From assembly GCA_900547755.1 (NCBI GenBank), contig URIC01000040.1, forward strand, positions 1 to 23,713: a stretch of DNA of 23,713 nt. The letters run 5' to 3'. Shown here one piece after another: positions 1 through 11,002 of this stretch (position 1 is its first letter; each line of letters begins with the position of its first letter). This DNA comes from an uncultured Bacteroidales bacterium. GTDB lineage: Bacteria > Bacteroidota > Bacteroidia > Bacteroidales > Muribaculaceae. The notes beneath the pieces are model-generated. The model searched no databases. It was not told where the DNA came from and was given only the letters and a program-made list of their open reading frames with translations. Made by a program: the position numbers and the translations under genes.

Positions 1-167
1 TTCAAGTAGTTAAGGCCGTTAAGGAAGCTTGTGGTCTTGGTTTGAAAGAAGCTAAGGACTTGGTAGACGGTGCACCTAGCACAATCAAGGAAGGTGTTGC
101 TAAAGCTGAGGCTGAGGCTCTTAAGAAACAACTCGAAGAGGCTGGAGCTGAAGTTGAACTTAAATAA
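1..167 (+). CDS. rplL: 50S ribosomal protein L7/L12, C-terminal end (partial)
   Basis: The frame beginning at base 3 reads through the end of L7/L12: VVKAVKEACGLGLKEAKDLV, then a short segment with VDGAPSTIKEG, and an end at EVELK plus TAA (165-167). The KxVKEACGLGLKEAKxLVDGAP pattern is the conserved C-terminal globular domain of L7/L12, the part of the ribosomal stalk that recruits translation factors. The 5' part lies outside the window. It sits directly upstream of rpoB, the usual rplL-rpoB-rpoC order. Leucine codons are CTT, CTC and TTG, as in rpoB and the first half of rpoC. Confidence 0.96.
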   Translation, partial: QVVKAVKEACGLGLKEAKDLVDGAPSTIKEGVAKAEAEALKKQLEEAGAEVELK

Positions 168-190
168 TATTGCCTGAAATTCAGGTAATT

Positions 191-230
191 AGGTTAAGAA
201 TCCCCTATAAAGTCGATTCTTAACCTTTTT
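191..230 (+). terminator. Hairpin with T-run between rplL and rpoB (attenuator)
   Basis: A perfect 12-bp stem, AGGTTAAGAATC (191-202) with GATTCTTAACCT (215-226), has a 12-nt loop and runs into TTTTT. It has the form of an intrinsic terminator. Because rpoB follows on the same strand with no obvious promoter of its own, it probably acts as a partial attenuator that sets the ratio of ribosomal stalk protein to RNA polymerase, as is known for rplL-rpoB spacers in other bacteria. A smaller hairpin (CCTGA-AAT-TCAGG, 173-185) precedes it. Confidence 0.75.
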
Positions 231-269
231 GTGTTATTTTCAATTTCGGGTTCAATTAATATTATTTTT

Positions 270-4079
<3,810 letters not shown>

Positions 4080-4093
4080 AACGACAAAAGAAT

Positions 4094-7000
4094 ATGGCAT
4101 TCAATAAAGATAATAGAATAAAAAGTAACTTTTCGAAGATTACGATCGGGCTTGCTTCGCCGGAAGAAATCCTTGAGCGGTCATACGGCGAGGTGCTCAA
4201 GCCTGAGACGATCAACTATCGAACTTACAAACCTGAACGCGACGGTCTGTTCTGCGAGCGCATTTTTGGTCCGGTAAAGGACTATGAGTGCCACTGCGGA
4301 AAGTACAAACGCATCCGTTACAAAGGCATCGTCTGCGACCGTTGCGGCGTGGAAGTTACAGAGAAGAAAGTGCGCCGCGAACGTACAGGCCATATCTCTT
4401 TGGTCGTGCCGGTAGCCCATATCTGGTATTTCCGCTCATTGCCTAACAAAATCGGTTATCTTCTCGGCTTGCCGTCGAAGAAGCTTGATTCTGTAATCTA
4501 CTACGAGCGCTATATCGTAATCCAACCGGGAGCCGCAGCCGAGCTTGAGGGTCATGAGGACCTTGCCCGTCTCGACCTCCTTTCGGAAGACGAATATCTT
4601 GAAATCGTGGACAAGTTGCCGCGCGAGAACTCGATGCTCGAGGACTCAGACCCCAACAAGTTCATCTGCAAGATGGGTGCCGACGCAATCTACGATTTGT
4701 TGAAGAGCGTAGACCTTGACAGCCTTTCTTACGAGTTGCGCCACCGTGCCGACACCGACACGTCGCAACAGCGCAAGACGGAGGCATTGAAACGTCTGCA
4801 GGTTGTAGAGTCGTTCCGTGCGTCGAAAAACCGCAACAAACCGGAGTGGATGGTGCTGAAAGTGGTGCCTGTCACTCCTCCGGAATTGCGCCCGCTCGTT
4901 CCGTTGGACGGCGGCCGTTTCGCCACCAGCGACTTGAACGACCTTTATCGTAGAGTCATTATCCGTAACAACCGCTTGAAACGCCTTATCGAGATCAAGG
5001 CGCCAGAGGTGATTCTCCGCAACGAGAAGCGTATGCTTCAGGAGGCAGTCGACTCATTGCTCGACAACTCACGCAAGTCAAGCGTTGTAAAGACCGAGAG
5101 CAACCGTCCGTTGAAGTCACTCAGCGACAGCTTGAAGGGTAAGCAGGGACGTTTCCGTCAGAACTTGCTCGGTAAGCGTGTCGACTACTCAGCGCGTTCG
5201 GTAATCGTTGTAGGTCCGGAATTGAAGATGCATGAATGCGGTTTGCCAAAAGACATGGCAGCCGAACTTTATAAACCGTTTATCATCCGCAAGCTTATTG
5301 AGCGCGGCATTGTGAAGACAGTGAAGAGCGCCAAGAAGATTGTAGACCGCAAGGAGCCGATTGTATGGGATATCCTTGAATACGTGATGAAGGGTCATCC
5401 GGTGCTTCTCAACCGTGCCCCGACACTTCACCGTCTTGGTATCCAGGCATTCCAGCCACGCATGATCGAGGGCAAGGCTATCCAGTTGCACCCGTTGGCA
5501 TGTACGGCGTTCAACGCCGACTTCGACGGTGACCAGATGGCTGTTCACTTGCCTCTCGGCAACGAGGCAGTGCTCGAGGCACAGTTGCTGATGCTCGGTG
5601 CGCACAACATCCTTAACCCGGCCAACGGCGCTCCTATCACCGTGCCGTCGCAGGATATGGTGCTTGGTCTGTACTACATCACCAAGCTCCGCAAGGGCGA
5701 CAAGGGCGAGGGTCTTGTGTTCTACGGACCGGAAGAGGCTCAGATTGCATACAACGAAGGCAAATGTACGCTTCACGCCATAATCTCTGTTGTTGTCGAC
5801 GACCTTGACGAAAACGGAAACCTCGTGAAGACAATGGTTAAGGAAACGTCTGTCGGACGTCTGCTCTTCAACCAGAACGTGCCAGAGGAGATGGGCTATG
5901 TCAACACATTGATTTCCAAGAAATCGTTGCGCGACATCATCGGCGCCGTCATCAAGCGTTGCGGTGTGGTTCGTTCAGCCAAGTTCCTTGACGACATCAA
6001 GAACCTCGGTTACTACATGGCATTCAAGGGCGGCTTGTCGTTCAACTTGGGCGACGTGCTTATCCCTGCCGAGAAGGAAGAATACGTAAAAGAAGGTTAC
6101 GCGCAGGTTGAAGAAGTGATGAACAACTACAACATGGGATTCATCACCAACAACGAGCGCTACAACCAGATTATTGATATTTGGACGCACGTCAACTCCC
6201 GCTTGACAAGCACATTGATGAAGCAGCTTACAGCAGCCAACCAGGGCTTCAACCCAATCTTCATGATGCTTGACTCAGGAGCCCGTGGTTCTAAGGACCA
6301 GATTCGTCAGCTCGCCGGTATGCGTGGTCTTATGGCCAAGCCGCAGAAGAGCGGTGCCGAGGGCGGTCAGATTATCGAGAACCCGATTTTGGCGAACTTC
6401 AAGGAAGGCCTTTCAGTGTTGGAGTACTTCATCTCTACCCACGGTGCCCGTAAGGGTCTTGCGGATACGGCATTGAAGACCGCCGACGCCGGTTATCTTA
6501 CCCGTCGTCTTGTCGACGTAGCCCACGACGTGATTATCACCGAGGAGGACTGCGGCACACTGCGCGGCCTGGTATGTACCGAAATCAAGAACAACGAGGA
6601 GGTGGTCGCCACCCTTTCCGAGCGTATCCTGGGCCGTGTCTCCGTTCACGACGTTACGGACCCCATGACCGGCGAGGTCTATGTGCGGGCCGGCGAGGAA
6701 ATCACCGAGGCCATTGCCGACAAGATAGAGAAATCACCCATAGAGCAGGTGGAGATTCGCTCCGTACTGACTTGCGAGAGCAAGAAGGGCGTGTGTGCCA
6801 AGTGCTATGGACGCAACCTCTCCAACCACCGTATGGTTCAGAAAGGCGAGGCTGTCGGCGTGATTGCCGCCCAGTCTATCGGCGAGCCCGGTACACAGCT
6901 TACCCTGCGTACATTCCACGTGGGTGGTGTCGCCGGTAACGTGGCTGCGGTCAAGGATGTCACTTCCCGCTATGACGGTCGCCTCGAGATAGATGAACTG

Positions 7001-8407
7001 CGCACGGTCAAGGACAGCGACGGCAACGAAATCGTAGTCGGACGTATGGCCGAGATGCGCATAGTGGAGCCTAACAGCGGCGCCGTGCTCACCACCGCCA
7101 ACATCCCCTACGGCTCCAAACTCTACTTCGGTCCCGACTCCATGGTGAAGAAGGGAGACATGATTTGCGAATGGGACCCCTTCAACGCGGTTATTGTCAG
7201 CGAGGAAGCCGGTAAGGTCCGTTTCGAGAACGTGATAGAAGGCGTCACTTATCGCGTGGAGGCCGACGAGGCTACCGGTCTGCGCGAAAAGATTATGATT
7301 GAGAGCAAGGACCGTACCAAGGCTCCGGAGGCCCACCTGGTAAACAGCGCAGGCGAGATAGTCCGCACTTACTCGTTGCCTATGGGCGCCCATCTGCTGA
7401 TAGATGACGGCGATGAGCTGACACCCGGTCAGGTATTCGTGAAGATACCTCGCGCATCCAATAGCGCGGGCGACATCACCGGTGGTCTGCCCCGTGTCAC
7501 CGAGCTGTTCGAGGCCCGTAACCCGTCCAACCCCGCTATCGTCAGCGAGATTGACGGAGAGGTCAAGTTCGGACGCATCAAACGTGGTAACCGCGAGATT
7601 TCCGTCACCTCCAAATTGGGCGAGGAAAAGAAGTATCTCGTGCCCCTCACCAAGCAGCTGCTTGTGCAGGAGAACGACTACGTGCGTGCCGGAACACCTC
7701 TCAGCGACGGTGCGGTGACACCTGCCGACATCCTTAATATCAAAGGTCCCACAGCCGTACAGGACTATATCGTCAACGAGGTACAGGACGTGTATCGTAT
7801 GCAGGGCGTTAAGATTAACGACAAGCATTTCGAGGTCATAGTGCGTCAGATGATGCGCAAGGTCAATATCCTTGACCCGGGTGACACCCGTTTCCTGGAA
7901 CAGCAGGTCGTGGACAAACTGGACTTCGCCGAGGAGAACGACCGCATCTGGGGCAAGAAAGTGATTGTGGACCCGGGCGACAGCACCACGCTCTCTGCCG
8001 GCCAGATAATCACCGCCCGCAAGCTGCGCGACGAGAACTCAGCCCTGAAGCGCAAAGACCTGCGCGAGATAGTGGTACGCGATGCCGTGCCCGCCACCTC
8101 CGAGCAGATACTGCAGGGTATAACCCGTGCCGCGCTTCAGACCAAGAGCTTCATTTCCGCCGCATCGTTCCAGGAGACCACCAAGGTCCTGAACGAGGCT
8201 GCCATCAACGGCAAGACAGATACCCTCGAAGGCATGAAGGAGAACGTTATTTGCGGTCACCTCATTCCCGCCGGTACCGGTCTGCGCGAATACGACAGGC
8301 TGGTGGTCGCCAGCAAGGAGGATTACGCCGCTCTGCTTCGCGACGAGGCCGAGCGCGAGGCCAAGGAGCCTGATGCCGTCGATGTGGTGACCGAAGAGGT
8401 GAACTGA
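4094..8407 (+). CDS. rpoC: DNA-directed RNA polymerase subunit beta'
   Basis: This is the beta' subunit, 1437 residues, close to the roughly 1430 usual in Bacteroidales. Visible elements are the N-terminal zinc ribbon (CHCG then CDRCGVEV), the catalytic NADFDGD motif at residues 474-480 whose aspartates hold the active-site magnesium, the bridge-helix/trigger-loop region with HGARKGLADTALKTADAGYL, and a second zinc site (CGTLRGLVC then CESKKGVCAKC). The frame is intact and nothing essential is missing. It forms an operon with rpoB 14 bases upstream. The oddity is at the DNA level: from about 6510-6560 codon choice switches abruptly. By hand count ATA occurs about twice before and at least 13 times after, and CTG about six times before and about two dozen after, although the second part is shorter. 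The protein reads smoothly across the switch. Confidence 0.98.
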   Translation: MAFNKDNRIKSNFSKITIGLASPEEILERSYGEVLKPETINYRTYKPERDGLFCERIFGPVKDYECHCGKYKRIRYKGIVCDRCGVEVTEKKVRRERTGHISLVVPVAHIWYFRSLPNKIGYLLGLPSKKLDSVIYYERYIVIQPGAAAELEGHEDLARLDLLSEDEYLEIVDKLPRENSMLEDSDPNKFICKMGADAIYDLLKSVDLDSLSYELRHRADTDTSQQRKTEALKRLQVVESFRASKNRNKPEWMVLKVVPVTPPELRPLVPLDGGRFATSDLNDLYRRVIIRNNRLKRLIEIKAPEVILRNEKRMLQEAVDSLLDNSRKSSVVKTESNRPLKSLSDSLKGKQGRFRQNLLGKRVDYSARSVIVVGPELKMHECGLPKDMAAELYKPFIIRKLIERGIVKTVKSAKKIVDRKEPIVWDILEYVMKGHPVLLNRAPTLHRLGIQAFQPRMIEGKAIQLHPLACTAFNADFDGDQMAVHLPLGNEAVLEAQLLMLGAHNILNPANGAPITVPSQDMVLGLYYITKLRKGDKGEGLVFYGPEEAQIAYNEGKCTLHAIISVVVDDLDENGNLVKTMVKETSVGRLLFNQNVPEEMGYVNTLISKKSLRDIIGAVIKRCGVVRSAKFLDDIKNLGYYMAFKGGLSFNLGDVLIPAEKEEYVKEGYAQVEEVMNNYNMGFITNNERYNQIIDIWTHVNSRLTSTLMKQLTAANQGFNPIFMMLDSGARGSKDQIRQLAGMRGLMAKPQKSGAEGGQIIENPILANFKEGLSVLEYFISTHGARKGLADTALKTADAGYLTRRLVDVAHDVIITEEDCGTLRGLVCTEIKNNEEVVATLSERILGRVSVHDVTDPMTGEVYVRAGEEITEAIADKIEKSPIEQVEIRSVLTCESKKGVCAKCYGRNLSNHRMVQKGEAVGVIAAQSIGEPGTQLTLRTFHVGGVAGNVAAVKDVTSRYDGRLEIDELRTVKDSDGNEIVVGRMAEMRIVEPNSGAVLTTANIPYGSKLYFGPDSMVKKGDMICEWDPFNAVIVSEEAGKVRFENVIEGVTYRVEADEATGLREKIMIESKDRTKAPEAHLVNSAGEIVRTYSLPMGAHLLIDDGDELTPGQVFVKIPRASNSAGDITGGLPRVTELFEARNPSNPAIVSEIDGEVKFGRIKRGNREISVTSKLGEEKKYLVPLTKQLLVQENDYVRAGTPLSDGAVTPADILNIKGPTAVQDYIVNEVQDVYRMQGVKINDKHFEVIVRQMMRKVNILDPGDTRFLEQQVVDKLDFAEENDRIWGKKVIVDPGDSTTLSAGQIITARKLRDENSALKRKDLREIVVRDAVPATSEQILQGITRAALQTKSFISAASFQETTKVLNEAAINGKTDTLEGMKENVICGHLIPAGTGLREYDRLVVASKEDYAALLRDEAEREAKEPDAVDVVTEEVN

Positions 8408-8439
8408 CATATACGGCACATTGCCGGAACCTGATAAAC

Positions 8440-8475
8440 GCGCGGGCGGATTTCTTGTCGGGAGTCCGCCCGCGC
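8440..8475 (+). terminator. Probable terminator hairpin after rpoC
   Basis: An 11-bp perfect GC-rich stem, GCGCGGGCGGA (8440-8450) with TCCGCCCGCGC (8465-8475), has a 14-nt loop and lies 33 bases after the rpoC stop. A second inverted repeat, CATATACGGC (8408-8417) with GCCGTATATG (8474-8483), encloses and partly overlaps it, so two alternative folds exist. No T-run follows, so intrinsic termination is likely but not certain. Confidence 0.6.
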
Positions 8476-8573
8476 CGTATATGCTGACGGACGGTCATGA
8501 TTGTGAAACGTAGCCGGAATAGGAGCAAAATGTTAAAAAACGGGAGGTATGGGGCGGTTTAAAAAAAAATTCC

Positions 8574-8581
8574 TAATTTTG
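8574..8581 (+). promoter_or_regulatory. Bacteroidota -7 box for the cobalamin leader
   Basis: TAATTTTG matches the Bacteroidota primary-sigma -7 consensus TAnnTTTG exactly, in an AT-rich patch (8560-8580). There is no clear TTTG about 20 nt upstream, so the -33 half is weak. Transcription would start near 8585, giving a leader of about 550 nt before the first gene at 9138. Confidence 0.6.
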
Positions 8582-8598
8582 CGGCGTGAAACGGGGTA

Positions 8599-8695
8599 CG
8601 GGTTCCCGCCTCGTGCGGCACGAGACCTTGGAGAAGGTCCGTCATGGGAACCGGCCTTGATTCTTTATATCGCATCAAACGTGACCTTATGGTCA
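8599..8695 (+). other. Multi-hairpin RNA segment 5' of the cobalamin riboswitch
   Basis: The transcript would fold into a closing helix GGTTCCC (8601-8607) with GGGAACC (8646-8652) that encloses two hairpins: CTCGTG/CACGAG (8610-8615 with 8619-8624) and ACCTT/AAGGT (8625-8629 with 8634-8638, loop GGAG). That is a compact three-way junction. A separate hairpin follows, TGACC-TTAT-GGTCA (8682-8695). This lies upstream of the recognisable cobalamin core. It may be a peripheral part of that riboswitch, a second RNA element, or a 5' stabiliser. I do not recognise a named family. Confidence 0.45.
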
Positions 8696-8699
8696 TCCG

Positions 8700-8895
8700 G
8701 CCCGTGCGGATTTATTAGAGTCCGTCAGGAGGGTCGGAAGGGAACCGGGTGAGAATCCCGGACAGTACCCGCTGCTGTGAGTGTCCGATAATCGCTACGG
8801 AATAGTCATTTCGTCCTCAGGATGGATTGACGGTCACTGGACCCGTGTGTCCGGGAAGGCGTCCGAGGCGATTGGACCGAGTCAGAAGACCTGTT
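8700..8895 (+). promoter_or_regulatory. Cobalamin (adenosylcobalamin-type) riboswitch
   Basis: The conserved core is plain: GGGAA leading into CCGGGTGAGAATCCCGG (8745-8761), then ACAGTACCCGCTGCTGT, a GTCACTGG segment (8833-8840) equivalent to the GCCACTG box, CGGGAAGGC, and the closing AGTCAGAAGACCTG (8880-8893). These match the order and spacing of the RF00174 family. The 5' edge is approximate. In Bacteroidota such riboswitches repress corrinoid uptake and salvage genes when cobalamin is plentiful. Here it sits in the long leader of three genes for exported proteins. Confidence 0.93.
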
Positions 8896-8914
8896 TGAGT
8901 TTGCAGTCAGTCAT

Positions 8915-8984
8915 GTCTCGGTCCACGTGGCATTTGGACAAAGATATGTGTTATTCCGCCGGGCGGCTGTATGCCGTCCGAGAC
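8915..8984 (+). other. Stem-loop between riboswitch and terminator
   Basis: GTCTCGG (8915-8921) pairs with CCGAGAC (8978-8984), and smaller pairings lie inside (GTCC...GGAC, then a GC-rich hairpin around the GGGCGGC stretch). It lies between the aptamer and the terminator, so it is probably part of the switching region, but I could not identify a convincing antiterminator. Confidence 0.4.
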
Positions 8985-9055
8985 AGCCTATGGAGCGCGG
9001 TGTCATGACCATGCGCTGTGGCCTGATTGCAGATTCAAGTTGACATCACATAAGG

Positions 9056-9104
9056 TGACGGATTTCAGGGGCGTAGACCCTCCTGAAATCCGTCATTCGT
9101 TTTT
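9056..9104 (+). terminator. Intrinsic terminator, riboswitch expression platform
   Basis: A 14-bp perfect stem, TGACGGATTTCAGG (9056-9069) with CCTGAAATCCGTCA (9082-9095), is followed at once by TTCGTTTTT. It ends 33 bases before the ATG of the first gene. With no gene between it and the riboswitch, it most likely gives cobalamin-dependent transcription termination. Confidence 0.85.
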
Positions 9105-9137
9105 GGAGTCGGCTTAATTAACTGTAAATCAATATTT

Positions 9138-10979
9138 ATGAAAATCAGACCATTAATCTGGAGTCTATCTCTTCTTGTATGTATCGGACTTACGGGCTGT
9201 TATGATGACGATGACCTGTGGGAGAGCGTGGACCGACTGGAGGAGAGAGTGACCACAATTGAGAACAAGATTGCGGGTATAAACGCCGACATAACAAGTC
9301 TGCGCGACCTTGTGGCCGGAGTCAGTTCCGGCGCGGTGATAACCGGCTGTACACAGACCGATTACGGCTATCTGCTCGTACTGAGCGACGGCCGTTCCGT
9401 GCAGGTGCGTAACGGCCGTGATGGCGTGGATGGCAAAGACGGTCAGAACGGCAAGGACGGCGAAGATGGAGCCGACGGCAAAGATGGCCGTGACGGGACA
9501 GATGCCCCGGCCATAGGTATTCGCGAGGACAGCGACGGCGTATATTACTGGACGGTGACGATGGAGGGCACAACCCGCTGGCTCACTGATGCGAATGGAA
9601 ACAAGATGCCGGTGTGCGGCAAGGATGGCAAAGACGGCAAGGATGGCAAGGATGGACAGGACGGACTGAATGGTAAGGATGGTCAGGACGGCTCTGACGG
9701 AAGGGATGGCCAGGACGGTAAGGATGGACGTGACGGTGTAACCCCTGTAATCGGTGTTTCCGGTGGATATTGGACTGTGGATTATGGCGACGGTCCCACC
9801 TTCTTGCTTGACGAAAACGGTAATAAGATAGAAGTGCATCCTACGGCTACTGTAGCGGGCCTGTTTACCTCAGTGGTGCCTGGAGAAGATGAAATCACTT
9901 TCAATATGACCGACGGCACAACCTTTACAGTGCCTCGCGTCGATAATTTCGGATTGACGATAGACACTTCCGACCCCTATTTCAAGGCTGGACAAGAGCG
10001 TACATATTCCCTGAAGCTGACGGGTGTCGCGGACCTGTATGTCACTACCGTTACCGATGGCTGGAGTGCGCGTATCTCGGGCAGCAGCCTGGTGGTGAAG
10101 GCCCCTGAGGCTGCGGATGAGGAGAACGTGAACTGCGATGTGCGTCTTATAGTGGTCAATAAGAGGCATGACATGCGTGCCTTCAAGATAAGCGTGAAGG
10201 TGCGTCTCATGGGAGAGCGCATACTGACGTTTGAGGACGAGGACTACAAAGGGAGCGGTAATATGCTCGGCAAGAAGGACTGGTCCTCGCTCATAGACAA
10301 TCCACAGTATGGTGGAGCTTTGCTTTATCCCAAGACCAATACTCTATATCATTGGTATGACGAGGGCAACACGGAGCTGTACTCAGAGTTCCCAAACACG
10401 TATGGCGACTATCAGTTCTGGGGAGGTGGCGGCCATGCCGTCTCAAATTATGTGGACATGACCCTGGCCAACGGTGACTACCAGCATCAACTCGCGGTGT
10501 ATTACCGTCACTCCAACGGCAACGGCGGCCATGACGGCTCGAAGAATTTCTGCATACAGAACGGGTATTTCGACACAGACCCGTCGGGTCTGGCGCAGAA
10601 CCGCAACATAGCCTGCTTAACGTTCAAGGACGGCAAAGCGCGGGTAATCAAAGAGATGTGGGTGACCAACACGACATACGCGGTGAACGTGTGGAAGAAC
10701 GGCAACAGCCTTTCTCCGGCAGGCAAGGACAATGATTATTTTAAGTTGGTGGCTTACGGGTATGACGTAAATGACAGGCTGGTAGGCGTGCAGCCCAGCC
10801 TGGAACTGGCCAAGGGCGGCACATTCATATCCGTCTGGACACGTCTTGACCTTTCCGCCATGGGCGAGATAAAGAAAATCGTGCTCAACCTGGAGAGCAA
10901 TGTGGGCAACGGTTATGGCATGAGTGTGCCGGCATACGTAGCCATAGATGACATCAAAGTATTGACACAACTGAATTAA
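9138..10979 (+). CDS. Surface lipoprotein with collagen-like repeats and DUF4465 domain
   Basis: This is a 613-residue exported lipoprotein. Residues 1-20 are a signal peptide ending in the lipobox LTGC (Cys21), and the acidic run YDDDD right after the cysteine fits the Bacteroidota surface-export signal. Residues 27-62 form a likely coiled coil (DUF4988-like). Two collagen-like G-x-D/G-K-D tracts (about 92-122 and 161-200) flank a short globular piece. The C-terminal part (about 362-613) has DUF4465 hallmarks: SSLIDNPQYGG, WYDEGNTE, AVYYRHSNG, GSKNFCIQNGY, MWVTNTTY and a final AYVAIDDIKV. DUF4465 proteins occur, from memory, in cobalamin-riboswitch loci of gut Bacteroides, where some surface lipoproteins bind B12. 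The riboswitch upstream supports a corrinoid role, but direct binding is inference. Its TAA overlaps a possible ATG of the next gene by one base, so the two are surely co-transcribed. Confidence 0.85.
   Translation: MKIRPLIWSLSLLVCIGLTGCYDDDDLWESVDRLEERVTTIENKIAGINADITSLRDLVAGVSSGAVITGCTQTDYGYLLVLSDGRSVQVRNGRDGVDGKDGQNGKDGEDGADGKDGRDGTDAPAIGIREDSDGVYYWTVTMEGTTRWLTDANGNKMPVCGKDGKDGKDGKDGQDGLNGKDGQDGSDGRDGQDGKDGRDGVTPVIGVSGGYWTVDYGDGPTFLLDENGNKIEVHPTATVAGLFTSVVPGEDEITFNMTDGTTFTVPRVDNFGLTIDTSDPYFKAGQERTYSLKLTGVADLYVTTVTDGWSARISGSSLVVKAPEAADEENVNCDVRLIVVNKRHDMRAFKISVKVRLMGERILTFEDEDYKGSGNMLGKKDWSSLIDNPQYGGALLYPKTNTLYHWYDEGNTELYSEFPNTYGDYQFWGGGGHAVSNYVDMTLANGDYQHQLAVYYRHSNGNGGHDGSKNFCIQNGYFDTDPSGLAQNRNIACLTFKDGKARVIKEMWVTNTTYAVNVWKNGNSLSPAGKDNDYFKLVAYGYDVNDRLVGVQPSLELAKGGTFISVWTRLDLSAMGEIKKIVLNLESNVGNGYGMSVPAYVAIDDIKVLTQLN
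9411..9740 (+). repeat. Collagen-like triplet repeats (Gly-x-Asp)
   Basis: Two tracts, about 9414-9503 and 9618-9737, are built of 9-base units of the kind GGCAAGGAT / GGCAAAGAC that code for Gly-Lys-Asp, Gly-Gln-Asp and Gly-Arg-Asp. The second tract is the more uniform. Such units expand and contract easily, so tract length may vary between strains. Confidence 0.85.
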
Positions 10980-11002
10980 TGAACATAATATCAAACAATC
11001 AA

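Noticed and set aside
231..269. In-frame upstream ATG that would lengthen RpoB by 13 residues
   Set aside because: The added residues are translated spacer beside a terminator hairpin and are absent from family members; the start at 270 gives the normal N-terminus.
6734..7828. 364-residue minus-strand reading frame opposite rpoC
   Set aside because: It is antisense to a certain gene, has no family pattern, and arises from the GC-rich codon use of that region.
8549..9008. Two short plus-strand frames (8549-8752, 8781-9008)
   Set aside because: They lie over the promoter, riboswitch and structured leader; their sequence is explained by RNA structure.
9618..9737. Direct repeats that might be read as a CRISPR array
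   Set aside because: The units are 9-base codon repeats without spacers, in frame inside a collagen-like protein.
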